Assembly: GCF_000166195.2 (NCBI RefSeq)
Contig: NZ_CM001403.1
Span: forward strand, 8,048,877-8,112,876
Direction of reading: 5' to 3'
Length of the DNA stretch: 64,000 bases
Origin: Mucilaginibacter paludis DSM 18603
GTDB lineage: Bacteria; Bacteroidota; Bacteroidia; Sphingobacteriales; Sphingobacteriaceae
Of the stretch, positions 42,679 through 51,499 are shown one piece after another. Within the stretch, counting starts at the first letter, position 1. Each line of letters opens with the position of its first letter. The notes below the pieces were generated by a model, which was given only the letters and a program-made list of their open reading frames with translations, was not told the origin of the DNA and did not search any database. Position numbers and translations under genes: made by a program.

Positions 42679-42882
42679 CTAAACTACTTTAGATGTTTTA
42701 CTTTCAAAATAGATTTTCAGCATTTTCAACCGTTTAGCCTGGTCAGGTCTGATACTGCCATTCCTCAGATTTTCTTCAATCTCCGCAAGGCAAAGAGGTT
42801 CCTGTGCGGCCACTAATTGACCACCGGATGCAAAGGAATACAATGCAGTCCATTGGCCGCCATACCAGTCAGCGGCAATGGT
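42679..42882 (-). pseudogene. C-terminal fragment of a conserved mobile-element protein
   Basis: A start-less minus-strand frame of about 67 codons encodes IAADWYGGQWTALYSFASGG, then QEPLCLAEIEENLRNG and a lysine-rich end. A homologous fragment lies at 58630-58881 next to the PRTRC element. The frame is cut at 42882, where an AraC fragment on the opposite strand begins, so this is a junction of decayed pieces. Its overlap with an upstream extension of the AraC frame explains that extension as spurious. Confidence 0.65.
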
Positions 42883-42884
42883 TT

Positions 42885-43307
42885 ATGAAGCGATTATTTC
42901 TTGAAGCGAAAATAGTCGAACTCTTTTTAGCACAGGCTACTCAGTTGGATAATAGGGCAGATATTTCAAGATCATCAGGATTGACGCCTATAGATATAGA
43001 ACGATTATATGGTATCAAATCACATCTCGATAATAATTTTCATGAAGACTTCTCTATAATTGATTTAGCAAAAGAGGCTGGTATTAACCAGACAAAGCTT
43101 AAGTTTGGGTTCAAGAAAATTTTCAATACAACGGTATTTGGATATATCAATGATATACGGCTTATGGAAGCTAAGAGACTTTTATTAGAAGAAAAATTGT
43201 ATGTTAATGAGGTGGCATATAAAGTTGGCTTCAAGTATCCCCATTATTTCAGCGCAGTATTTAAAAAAAAATTGGTATTGTTCTGCAAGCTTAAAATGAT
43301 TTTTTAG
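42885..43307 (+). pseudogene. AraC-family regulator fragment
   Basis: About 140 codons contain both helix-turn-helix motifs of an AraC protein (FSIIDLAKEAGINQTKLKFG and VNEVAYKVGFKYPHYFSAVF), but the sensing domain is missing and the usual end after FKKKFG is replaced by unrelated residues. The fragment is bounded by another gene remnant at its 5' end. Possibly a free DNA-binding domain, more likely a relic. Confidence 0.7.
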
Positions 43308-43587
43308 TGGCAAACATTCACACTTATGCTTGCTTTTAGTTTTTAATAGCCAGATAACTGCTACCTTAAATTCATCCCTGAAAGAGACCTTTTATTACAC
43401 AAGAAGCTATAACTTATCTTGAAGGGACATAGGATTTCTGATAACACCCTGTACCCGGCCTATGACAAAACGAAAGTCACTACAGGCCAGATAACAATTG
43501 CCCACATGCTTTTTGATAAATAGGTTATCAGAAAAGGAAACCATACAGGTCTATAAACAGCTTGTTTGATTTTCATAAATTTGTAAG

Positions 43588-44493
43588 GTGAAACAAACAG
43601 AGAGCGTCAGCGATTTTTATAACAGGCTACCCAGCCATGCACCTACCGGTGTTCCGCTGGACAATGCGGGCATAGGCCATATCAATGTGTTCAGCAGGGA
43701 GACCTGCGCCGTGGTAAGTCCGTACAGCCGCCGTGATTTCTACAAGGTGTCCCTGATCATAGGCAAAGGCAGGATCTATTATGCGGATAAGTGGATACAG
43801 ATCGACCGTCCGGCACTGCTATTTTCAAATCCGGTTGTGCCTTATTCCTGGGAAGCAGAAGCCGAGCAACAGTCGGGCTGGTACTGCCTGTTTACCGAAG
43901 ATTTCATCCAGCACAGCGAACGGGTGAACAACCTGCGGGATTCACCTTTATTCAGGATTGGCTGTAGCCCAATCTTCTTTCCTGATGAGGTGCAATTGGA
44001 CGAACTTTCAGCTATATTTCAAAAAATGCAGGCAGAGATATGCTCCGTTTACCCGCAAAAGTATGATGTATTACGGAGCTATCTGCACCTGCTCATCCAT
44101 GAGGCCATGAAAAATAGCCCGACTACAAATTTCCATACTTATGCTAATGCCTCATCAAGGGTTTCTGCATTGTTTCTTGAATTGCTGGAAAGGCAGTTTC
44201 CAATTGATTCCCCTGCACTGGTACTCAAACTGAAAAATCCTGCCGATTATGCCACCGCTTTGTCCGTACACATCAACCACCTTAACCGCTCCGTAAAAGA
44301 GGTGACCGGCAAGACCACAACCGCTCATATTGCATCCAGAATTATTAAAGAGGCAAAGGCTTTATTACAGCATACCGACTGGAACATCTCCGATATTGCT
44401 TATGGCCTGGGCTTTGAATATTCTTCTTATTTCACTTTATTCTTTAAAAAGCACACCGGTTTAGCACCTACTCAGTTACGCCGGGCTGTTTGA
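43588..44493 (+). CDS. AraC-family transcriptional regulator
   Basis: A 301-residue protein from a GTG at 43588. A cupin-like sensing domain (about 20-150; ALLFSNPVVPYSW) precedes an AraC HTH pair, with WNISDIAYGLGFEYSSYFTL and FFKKHTGLAPTQLRR at the end. A perfect TAnnTTTG -7 element (TAAATTTG at 43576) lies so close to the GTG that translation may start slightly further in. It precedes an aldo/keto reductase by 80 bases, a common pairing in which the regulator induces the enzyme. Confidence 0.88.
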   Translation: MKQTESVSDFYNRLPSHAPTGVPLDNAGIGHINVFSRETCAVVSPYSRRDFYKVSLIIGKGRIYYADKWIQIDRPALLFSNPVVPYSWEAEAEQQSGWYCLFTEDFIQHSERVNNLRDSPLFRIGCSPIFFPDEVQLDELSAIFQKMQAEICSVYPQKYDVLRSYLHLLIHEAMKNSPTTNFHTYANASSRVSALFLELLERQFPIDSPALVLKLKNPADYATALSVHINHLNRSVKEVTGKTTTAHIASRIIKEAKALLQHTDWNISDIAYGLGFEYSSYFTLFFKKHTGLAPTQLRRAV

Positions 44494-44545
44494 ATAGTAT
44501 AACGATCTGTTTGAGGATTATAATTCAGGTTTTGGATTCACTATC

Positions 44546-44553
44546 TACATTTG
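44546..44553 (+). promoter_or_regulatory. Candidate -7 promoter element of the reductase gene
   Basis: TACATTTG matches the Bacteroidota TAnnTTTG element exactly and lies 20 bases before the ATG at 44574. A matching -33 TTTG box at correct spacing was not obvious. Confidence 0.4.
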
Positions 44554-44573
44554 AGAAATAAAATCTTACAACA

Positions 44574-45575
44574 ATGAAATACAGAAAACTTGGAACAACC
44601 GGCGAGCAGTTGTCTGCGCTTGGCCTCGGTTGTATGGGTATGAGCTTCGCTTATGGGCCTACAGATGACAAAGAAAGTTTAGCAACACTGGAGAAAGCAC
44701 TTGACCTGGGCATCAACTTTTGGGATACGGCGGATATGTATGCCAATGGTGCCAATGAAGAACTGATCTCTAAAATACTGGTGCCCAACCGTGATAAGGT
44801 ATTTATCGCTACAAAATTCGGATTCCGTTTTAAGGATGGCGTTGCCGGGCCAAGTAGTGCTGTGGGTACCTATTTTGATGGTTCTCCTGCCTGGATAAAA
44901 GTCGCCGTTGAACAGAGCCTTAAGCGGCTAAAAATTGACACCATAGACCTGTACTATGCCCATCGTGTCGACCCGAACATTCCAATCGAGGATACCGTTG
45001 GCGCAATGGCTGATCTGGTAAAAGAAGGTAAAGTGCGCTATCTTGGACTTAGCGAGGCTTCAGCGGCTTCAATCAGAAAAGCGCATGCCGTGCATCCAAT
45101 TGCTGCCCTCCAAAGTGAATACTCATTGCTTACCAGGGATGTGGAAAATGGAATATTGCAGACTGTTCGTGAACTTGGTATTTCATTTGTCCCTTATTCT
45201 CCCCTGGCACGGGGTCTGGTCACCAATACGCTTGATGTAAACATCCTTGCTGAAGACGATTTCAGGAGAACTTTGCCACGCTACCAGCAGGAAAACATAG
45301 CCAATAACAATAAGCTTGTAATGGAATTTGCTGCATTTGCAGCTACCAAAGGTTGCACACCTGCCCAGCTTGCTCTGGCCTGGGTTTTGGCACAGGGCGA
45401 TGATATCATCCCGATTCCCGGAACCAAGAAAAGGAAATACCTGGAAGAAAATGTTGGTGCGATTGAAGTTAACCTGACTAGCACCGATCTTGTAGCGATT
45501 GACGGGTTGATTAAGCAATATCCCGTAATCGGCGAGCGATACAGCGAAGGTGCAATGAAGATGGTCAATCATTAA
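44574..45575 (+). CDS. Aldo/keto reductase
   Basis: A 333-residue NADPH-dependent oxidoreductase of the AKR superfamily (YajO/YhdN or AKR13-like). An N-terminal GLGCMGMS motif, NFWDTADMYANGANEE with the catalytic Asp and Tyr, YYAHRVDPNIP with the His, and an IPIPGTKKRKYLEEN cofactor-binding motif near the C-terminus are all present. Length is normal. It reduces aldehydes or ketones, the substrate being unknown. Adjacent to an AraC activator and ended by a strong hairpin, it forms a self-contained unit. Confidence 0.92.
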   Translation: MKYRKLGTTGEQLSALGLGCMGMSFAYGPTDDKESLATLEKALDLGINFWDTADMYANGANEELISKILVPNRDKVFIATKFGFRFKDGVAGPSSAVGTYFDGSPAWIKVAVEQSLKRLKIDTIDLYYAHRVDPNIPIEDTVGAMADLVKEGKVRYLGLSEASAASIRKAHAVHPIAALQSEYSLLTRDVENGILQTVRELGISFVPYSPLARGLVTNTLDVNILAEDDFRRTLPRYQQENIANNNKLVMEFAAFAATKGCTPAQLALAWVLAQGDDIIPIPGTKKRKYLEENVGAIEVNLTSTDLVAIDGLIKQYPVIGERYSEGAMKMVNH

Positions 45576-45642
45576 CTTTATGACTGCGGAACAATTTTCA
45601 TAAATAGTGATTATGAATCACTGTATGCGCTAATGCTCAATA

Positions 45643-45685
45643 AAAAATGAATAATATCTTTTAATTAAAGGTATTATTCATTTTT
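45643..45685 (+). terminator. Terminator of the aldo/keto reductase gene
   Basis: AAAAATGAATAATATCTTT pairs over 19 bases with AAAGGTATTATTCATTTTT (one G-U). A run of T closes the stem. Confidence 0.85.
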
Positions 45686-46388
45686 AATAACTTACCATTG
45701 AAATGTAAATACTGAGTTATAAGGCTGTTACCTTATCTACATGATCTGTTATTAATCTTCGGGCGGCGTATAGCTTGATAAAAATCCATGACTTTTCCGG
45801 TAAAGGTGATGAATTAAAAGAGTGTCAGCGTTTGGATGAACCATATAAACGGGGCGGGCTATCGAGAGCCGGGCTTGAAAATTCAACCTTAAGGGAAGAG
45901 CAGATAAGCCACCTCGTTTTTAACAGTACCGGATGATTAAATTGTAACTGGTCAGATTTAACAGTAAATATAACAGGTGGCCGCTTGGCAGCCGCCTGTC
46001 AGCGTAGGTAGTTAGGGAGGTTTTTCACTAAATATGCTGTCCCTTAGCAGCATTTTCTTCCCTTATTTACCCCGGTTCAGCTTTGGTGGAAAATATCGGT
46101 AGATTTTGTTCCCTTATGCCGCGGGGTACAGTGTTTATTAATTCTATTACCTTGTAGGTATAGTTTGAATTTATCAGAAAGGTTTAAGTCTCAAAACAGA
46201 TCATTTCTAGCCAAATCCGATTATTCAATACGCAATTCTAAAATAGAATAATTTTCCCGCTACTGATAATTTTTTGCTAAAGGAGTTTTAAAGCCATCAT
46301 TTTTTAATGCCGTTTTAACGCGGTTCAGAATAATTGAATATATAACTTAAAGTATTTAAAAGTGCATTTTGAAAATCGCCTTTCCCCT
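45686..46388. other. Long intergenic stretch with a small hairpin
   Basis: No gene I can defend in 700 bases. A hairpin at 45973-45999 (ACAGGTGGC with GCCGCCTGT) is well formed. A start-less plus-strand frame at about 45750-45936 contains protein-like residues and may be a relic. Confidence 0.5.
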
Positions 46389-46793
46389 CTACTGCAAAGG
46401 ATTCTTATAAAGCTTTACATAAATATTTAGCTTAATTGAATCACTGCTCTCTACTTTGATTTTTTGTGTTTCGAAAGTCTGATAGGGTATACCAACGGCT
46501 TCAAAACGATAAGTTCCCGGTTGTAAGGCGAAAGAAAACTTACCTTCGGCATCTGTTTTACCCATAACCTTGCCATCAACTCTAATCGCTCCTGTCGTTT
46601 TTAAAGCAACTGTCGTTCCATATTCATAGATTTTTCCGGTCACCACCGGATCGGCATTCGATGTGCTCCTGACAATTGAATATGTACAAGACCCATTCGA
46701 GTTCCTGTACATATTTTGTTTAGGTGAGCAGGAACAAAACAGCATGAAAGCTGCAAATAATGAATTGTAAAAATATTTGTGTGTGTGTTTCAT
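46389..46793 (-). CDS. Small lipoprotein with carboxypeptidase-regulatory-like domain
   Basis: This encodes 134 residues from the ATG at 46793; 16 more codons upstream are open but would precede the signal. A lipobox LFCSC marks a lipoprotein. The mature part is one beta-sandwich domain with ITGKI-like VTGKIYEYGTTVALKT, VDGKVMGKTDAEGKFSFAL and LQPGTYRFEAVG motifs, typical of CarboxypepD_reg/PEGA-like surface domains. It follows the interrupted metalloprotease gene by 10 bases on the same strand, so they form an operon. Confidence 0.8.
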   Translation of the reverse strand: MKHTHKYFYNSLFAAFMLFCSCSPKQNMYRNSNGSCTYSIVRSTSNADPVVTGKIYEYGTTVALKTTGAIRVDGKVMGKTDAEGKFSFALQPGTYRFEAVGIPYQTFETQKIKVESSDSIKLNIYVKLYKNPLQ

Positions 46794-46803
46794 ATAAAAT
46801 AAA

Positions 46804-47919
46804 TTAACATCCGCTCGATTTTCCTTTTTTTGTTGTTGCATCGCCGTTCCTGTCCGTTCCTTTTTGTTCAGCTAATAACGTGTTTAAAATCCTGTTTCGT
46901 TCATCCGTGGAAAGGGCCTTGAAAGCGGCAGTATCCGTTAAGCCTCCCCATGCCAAATCCGAATAATACTGGTAATCAATATCGTACCCTTGTGACTCCC
47001 CGTATAATTTTAGCTGTGTAGCTAGTTGCCCAAGAAAGTTCCTGGCAAACTCATTATGTTCTGTCGTGTTTAGATTAGGATGCTTTTGACTGATGTAATC
47101 ATCATACATTTGAGAATATGTACTCTTGGCTTCAACCGGGGCCGTGCGAAAATAAGCAGTCAAATAGGCATGAAGCCCTTCATGTAAAATTGTTCGGGCC
47201 ACAGCTAAATCGCTGCCTTCACTAAAATTTCCCTCATAGAAAGTGGTCTTCATTTGAAATTGTCCATTTACATTTTGAGCTTCGGTAATACCATTATAAC
47301 CATCATTTGTACCGCCACCTACTACTTTCCATCTAAATCCAGGTGTTCCGTCAGTAAAAGCATTGATATAATCAGCAACACAATTTGTATGAGTCGCCTC
47401 CAATCTTTGCATTACTTTCTTAAAACAGTCCGGTAATCCAGACATATCTATATCTGTGGTAAATTCAGTATTGCTTGAAGGGGGATTTGTATTAGTTTGA
47501 TTTCCGCCTCCGGTGCCTCCACCAGTGGGATTGCCACAGGTGGAATTTGAGCCATATGAAAAATAGTTCAGCCCATAGCTTGTAAGTCCATTTAGATTTT
47601 TCGTCTGCATTATCGCACGTTCGAGTACCTGTTTAACAACACTGCCTAATGATCCGTTTTGATCTGTTTTATTATCGAATATAACCGAACTGATTTTTGT
47701 AGGATTTCCAGAGTGCACGTTCGGCATTGAGTTAACATCCTGCTGGAAAAAGTTATTAAAAGAATTTAAAATTTGTGCCCTACGTTCTTCTCCGCCATAT
47801 ACATAAGTGACCATGAAATCGAAATCAATTGTCGTCTGGCATGAAGCGGCAAGGGCTTTTTTTCCCTGACCAAATGATTGGATGACCTCTTTTCCGCTTG
47901 GAGATAAAGCCCGCATCAT
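46804..47919 (-). pseudogene. Metalloprotease-like part of an amber-interrupted lipoprotein
   Basis: This encodes 371 residues from an ATG at 47919, but the frame is open further, back to the TAG at 47989. The HExxH zinc motif is HEGLHAYL (His 246, Glu 247, His 250 of this part), with HNEFARNF downstream as a possible third ligand. A Gly/Asn/Thr-rich linker lies near 130-150. Read through the TAG, it is fused to the lipoprotein N-terminus at 47989-48453, giving one ~549-residue exported protease. The catalytic motif is intact, so the stop may be recent. Confidence 0.75.
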
Positions 47920-47988
47920 GCTCTTTGCAGCAAATGACCTTTCTTTATCATTCTCCTGTTGAATGATGGTCGGGTTAATCTGAAGTCC

Positions 47989-48453
47989 CTACTTGGACAA
48001 AAGATATAAAATATTTTTTGTCCGTTCGTTCTCTGTTTGTTCCAGCGTATCAATTACCAGGCTGCTTAACCTCCGCAAAGTAACCTTAACAAGGTCGTTC
48101 TTTTCCGAAAATGAAAGTTCAATTACTTGATTATTCCCCTGGTTACTTAAAACAGGCAAATCAAAGTTGAAAGGTTTTGATGGGTTTGAAGATATGCGAA
48201 CAACCATTTTTGTCCAGTCTATTGTTCCTGTTTGACTGACTGTATCTAAAACGGGGTATTGCTTGTTATAATTCAATAGTTCCTGATAGAGCGATGTGAT
48301 AAATGCATCTGATTTATCAGGAGCATTTATTTCTTGTATATTTTGATGGCTGAATTGCTTTTTACAGGAGCTGGTAAAGCCAATGGTCAAGGCAAGTATT
48401 AATAATTGTAAATGCCGGATACGATTCTTTGAAATACGGAAAACGGGGCGCAT
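47989..48453 (-). pseudogene. Lipoprotein N-terminal part, ends at an in-frame TAG
   Basis: This encodes 154 residues. Signal LLILALTIGFTSSC places the lipid on Cys 30. The sequence after it has no recognised domain. The TAG stop is in the same frame as the metalloprotease coding region, with no other stop between, so a single point mutation explains the split. The rest could also be a separate small lipoprotein, but the absence of any ribosome site or spacing favours one original gene. Confidence 0.7.
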
Positions 48454-48641
48454 AAATTTGTGTTAAGATTTAGAATTAAGGGTAGGTTTTTTATTAAATT
48501 ATTTACAACTGCTCTTTAGGAATTGGAAATATAATATGCAAGATGCATCACCACGGTGAGTGCCTGTAAGAATCAGACCAAAAGGTAATAAATTACTTTC
48601 CATGTATATTTTTATAAAAGAAAAAAACTATACGTTAAATC

Positions 48642-48657
48642 TTTGACACGTGTCAAA
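48642..48657. promoter_or_regulatory. Perfect 16-bp palindrome, candidate operator
   Basis: TTTGACACGTGTCAAA is perfectly self-complementary and lies in the 311-base gap before the interrupted lipoprotein gene. An A run follows. It could bind a dimeric regulator or contain a core CACGTG site; no regulator is identified. The rest of the gap shows no gene. Confidence 0.45.
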
Positions 48658-48765
48658 AAAAACATTTCTTCGCCCTGATTAGGCTTAGCGCTTCCTGACT
48701 AATAAGTTAAGGTCATAATACCAGGCCTTTCGATGAAACAAAGTTGCTATCATTGACTTTGAATA

Positions 48766-49254
48766 TCATTTTAAGGTATTGATGTAGGGCTTACCTGTTA
48801 CAGTTATCTGCTTGCTGTTCAGCCAGATTTTTTGTTTAACATGGTTCTGGATCACAGCTTGGATCGTATCGGTTTTCAGACTGCCATACCTCATCAACGT
48901 ATAACTAAAATTGTTACTATCGGTATGATCACTAAGGATCAACCTGATGGTATACTGCGGAGGCAAGCCAGCCTCCTTTAGCAATAGAAATCCTTCTGAA
49001 GCGTCATATCCGGTATGCTGAACCAGGTTATATTTACCTTCAGTCAAATAATAGATTTGTATGCTGTCCTGGGTAAGGTGTCCTGAAGCACTGGTATCAA
49101 ATACACTGGTGCCATTTTTATACCGGGTATCAAAATCCATATGCATGTCGGCAACCGCGCAACAATCTTTTTTCTTAGTGCAGGCATCAAGCGTAATGGA
49201 CGCAGTCATTACGATCACAGCAAGCCCGGTTTTAAATTCGTGGAGCGATATCAT
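48766..49254 (-). CDS. Exported lipoprotein of unknown function
   Basis: A 162-residue protein. A signal peptide with the lipobox ITLDAC is followed by a Lys/Cys-rich stretch (TKKKDCC) and a beta-rich domain without recognised motifs. Its start overlaps the 3' end of the C10 peptidase gene by 23 bases, so they are translated together. C10 peptidase operons often carry a small inhibitor of the enzyme; this protein could play such a role, but the sequence does not show it. Confidence 0.65.
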   Translation of the reverse strand: MISLHEFKTGLAVIVMTASITLDACTKKKDCCAVADMHMDFDTRYKNGTSVFDTSASGHLTQDSIQIYYLTEGKYNLVQHTGYDASEGFLLLKEAGLPPQYTIRLILSDHTDSNNFSYTLMRYGSLKTDTIQAVIQNHVKQKIWLNSKQITVTGKPYINTLK

Positions 49255-50497
49255 AAAATACTTTGACTTTATAGTTGAATGAAAAATTTAAATTACTATC
49301 AGGAGAACCTTCGATATCAGGTGCCCCGGGAACAAAATTACCAAATGAAAAATAACCGTTGTAGCTCCCATACCATCCCCAATTCATATGGTAATAGTTA
49401 AAATAACGGGTTTGCTGTTCCAGGTGAAAGCCGTCTCTAGGATTTCCTACGCGGACTTTAACCAACTTAGTATATTGTTTATAACCATCACAGACCCATT
49501 CGTGGCCGTCATCATAAGTATTGAATATCAGCCAGGTTTTGCCTTGCTTTCCGCCTGTTAGTATAATTGGCCTCCCTGCCTTCAAGTTAAGCATCACAGG
49601 TGCCGGTGTCCCCCATTCAGGATCGTAGTCAACCGACTTAACATTATAATTATAGGAATTTAAACAATTTAATGTTTTATCGCCATCGGCGCCAGACCCA
49701 TCACAGCCATAGTCCATACCGACATTGTCTCCGATATCCCTGATCAGTCTTGCCGCTTCCGAAGTACCTGTGTAAGGCGACATGGAAGCCCAGCTGTAAG
49801 AAGAAGGGTACTGATTTTTGTACATGACCTGCCCAATAGCGATAGCAACGCAACCAGCAAGTGCTTTTCCATTATTGAGGCTGCAATTTTTAATTGGGCA
49901 ATTATCGTTAAATCCGCTTCCTTGCCCCCAATAAGATTGTAGTATTGGATTAACAGCATCGTTCAGGGTACCTAAACCCGGGTCGGCGGAAGATACCGGC
50001 GTTGTACCGCCGCCTGACCCGCTTCCGGCGTTAGCACTCGCATAACGTTTAAAGTTTACGGAATCCCGTAACACTGTGAGCCAACGATTAAATCCTAATG
50101 GCACATGGGCTGTATCCAAATGGCCCTCATCTGAAAATGCCAGAATGGCCGGTAAACGCTTATCTGCGGAAATTATAGCAAATCCGCTTCCTGAATAATT
50201 AACCGCATAAGCTGCTGGTACTTTTTGCTGGTCATAAACGGTGAAGTTCTGAACGCTTTCAGCGATATCGGCCGTAGCAGAAAGGGACTTTTTGCTGTAC
50301 GATGTAAGGTATTTGCGTGTCCGGGTTGCCAGAACAAGTGCGGAGTCCCTGGAAATGAAGTTCGTGTCGGTTTTTAAAGTAAGTAATTCTTTGGCAATAT
50401 CAGGCGATGATGTATCCTGGATAATTTTCTTACAAGATGTCAGAAGCGCAAATAAGGCTAAACCGGCGCAGCATGTGTGGATAAATTGTTTCTTCAT
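49232..50497 (-). CDS. C10 (streptopain-like) cysteine peptidase, exported
   Basis: This encodes 421 residues from the ATG at 50497. The lipobox LLTSC predicts a surface lipoprotein. A Spi/C10 prodomain (about 35-150) precedes the catalytic domain. The nucleophile is in LAGCVAIAIGQVMY (Cys about 216) and the catalytic His in GHEWVCDGY (about 332), followed by MNWGWYGSYNGYF as in SpeB and Bacteroides Bfp proteases. All key residues are intact. It probably digests host or environmental proteins and is followed by a small overlapping lipoprotein gene. Confidence 0.92.
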   Translation of the reverse strand: MKKQFIHTCCAGLALFALLTSCKKIIQDTSSPDIAKELLTLKTDTNFISRDSALVLATRTRKYLTSYSKKSLSATADIAESVQNFTVYDQQKVPAAYAVNYSGSGFAIISADKRLPAILAFSDEGHLDTAHVPLGFNRWLTVLRDSVNFKRYASANAGSGSGGGTTPVSSADPGLGTLNDAVNPILQSYWGQGSGFNDNCPIKNCSLNNGKALAGCVAIAIGQVMYKNQYPSSYSWASMSPYTGTSEAARLIRDIGDNVGMDYGCDGSGADGDKTLNCLNSYNYNVKSVDYDPEWGTPAPVMLNLKAGRPIILTGGKQGKTWLIFNTYDDGHEWVCDGYKQYTKLVKVRVGNPRDGFHLEQQTRYFNYYHMNWGWYGSYNGYFSFGNFVPGAPDIEGSPDSNLNFSFNYKVKVFYDIAPRI

Positions 50498-50901
50498 AGT
50501 GAAATAAGGTAAATTAAGTTGCAGCATTAATAAACTTAAGGGAACGGTGTTGAAGAAATCGGATCAAACTCCAATGTACTTGGGTGCACTCCAAGCTGTT
50601 TAACTTCCATACGCAGCCATTACGCTGATCATGGTCAATGGGTTTGATCTCAGCCTCAATTCGGCACCCCAGTAATTATGCAACTAAAGTAAAGATTAAA
50701 TATAATACTGGCTATCACAAAACAAGAAATATTTTCAGCCCTACACTTTTCATGCGTTATGGTAGTGGATGACTTAATAAAGTTTTGAACCAGATCGATG
50801 CGTTTTAATAAGTCTGATTTATTCAGACTATTAACACGGCCTTAATCATTATTACAGCACTTTAAAATCAGGAATATATATATTTAACCTAAGACGTGAG
50901 T

Positions 50902-51026
50902 TCAGTTTAAGCGGCTAAAAGTAATCGTTCCGTTAGGATCAATAAGTAATGTGCTCGGTATTCCCATAATCATAATAGTGGGTAGCTCATCCAATATCTT
51001 TTCCTGCACAATTCGTTTATTCAATT
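50902..51026 (-). pseudogene. C-terminal fragment of a TlpA/AhpC-type thioredoxin protein
   Basis: A start-less minus-strand frame of about 40 codons contains MGIPSTLLIDPNGTI, the cis-proline strand and following turn of thioredoxin-like TlpA proteins, and then ends with a normal stop. The N-terminal three quarters of the gene are missing. The surrounding 50.5-51.14 kb is otherwise without genes. Confidence 0.7.
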
Positions 51027-51143
51027 ATAAATAATCATTTAAACTTGAAATTTAATATTGGACAACAATCCCTGTAACTAATTTCAAAAAATAAAATTTC
51101 ATCGGTACGGTTAAAATATTAATTCTAACTTTACAAAAACTTT

Positions 51144-51208
51144 AGGGGTGCCTTGTGCTGAGAAATACCCTTTGAACCTGATGCGGTTAGTACCGCCGAA
51201 GGGAAAAG
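51144..51208 (+). promoter_or_regulatory. TPP (thi box) riboswitch
   Basis: AGGGGTGCC, CTGAGAAATACCC, TTTGAACCTGAT and the GCGGTTAGTACCGCCGAAGGGA segment are the hallmark conserved blocks of thiamine-pyrophosphate riboswitches, in the right order. It lies 76 bases before thiS and represses the operon when TPP is plentiful. A TAACTTTA box at 51126 is a possible -7 promoter element. Confidence 0.97.
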
Positions 51209-51211
51209 TAG

Positions 51212-51236
51212 AACAACCTTTTTTGGGTTGTTTTTC
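51212..51236 (+). terminator. Riboswitch-controlled terminator
   Basis: AACAACC pairs with GGTTGTT and is followed by TTTT. It is directly after the riboswitch and before thiS, the usual expression platform for transcription termination. Confidence 0.8.
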
Positions 51237-51283
51237 CTTCCTTAATACGGGTGCATTCCTATCGTTAGAAAATTTCTGGCCAA

Positions 51284-51487
51284 ATGGATATCACCGTCAA
51301 TCAAGAAACTTATTCCGTTAGCGATGTTTGCTCCTTACAGCAAATACTAAACCCTCTTTTTCCGCAACCGATTACCGGAATTGCTGTGGCCGTCAACCAG
51401 GAGATTATTGCTAAACACCACTGGGCATCTCATTTTCTGAATCCAGGAGATCATATCACCATCATCAAAGCCACGCAAGGCGGATAA
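51284..51487 (+). CDS. thiS: ThiS, sulfur carrier protein
   Basis: A 67-residue ubiquitin-fold carrier ending in the diglycine KATQGG, on whose C-terminus ThiF forms an adenylate and then a thiocarboxylate. A hydrophobic PITGIAVAVNQEI strand and a GDHITIIKATQGG end match the family. The first gene after the riboswitch, 13 bases before thiC. It delivers sulfur for the thiazole ring to ThiG. Confidence 0.93.
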   Translation: MDITVNQETYSVSDVCSLQQILNPLFPQPITGIAVAVNQEIIAKHHWASHFLNPGDHITIIKATQGG

Positions 51488-51499
51488 AATTGCAAAGCA

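Noticed and set aside
43417..43527. Start-less plus-strand frame with protein-like end (GQITIAHMLFDK)
   Set aside because: Only about 35 codons, no start and no family; perhaps a relic, but too short to call.
45750..45936. Start-less plus-strand frame in the long gap after the aldo/keto reductase
   Set aside because: No start, no ribosome site and no recognised motif; reported only as a note in the intergenic entry.
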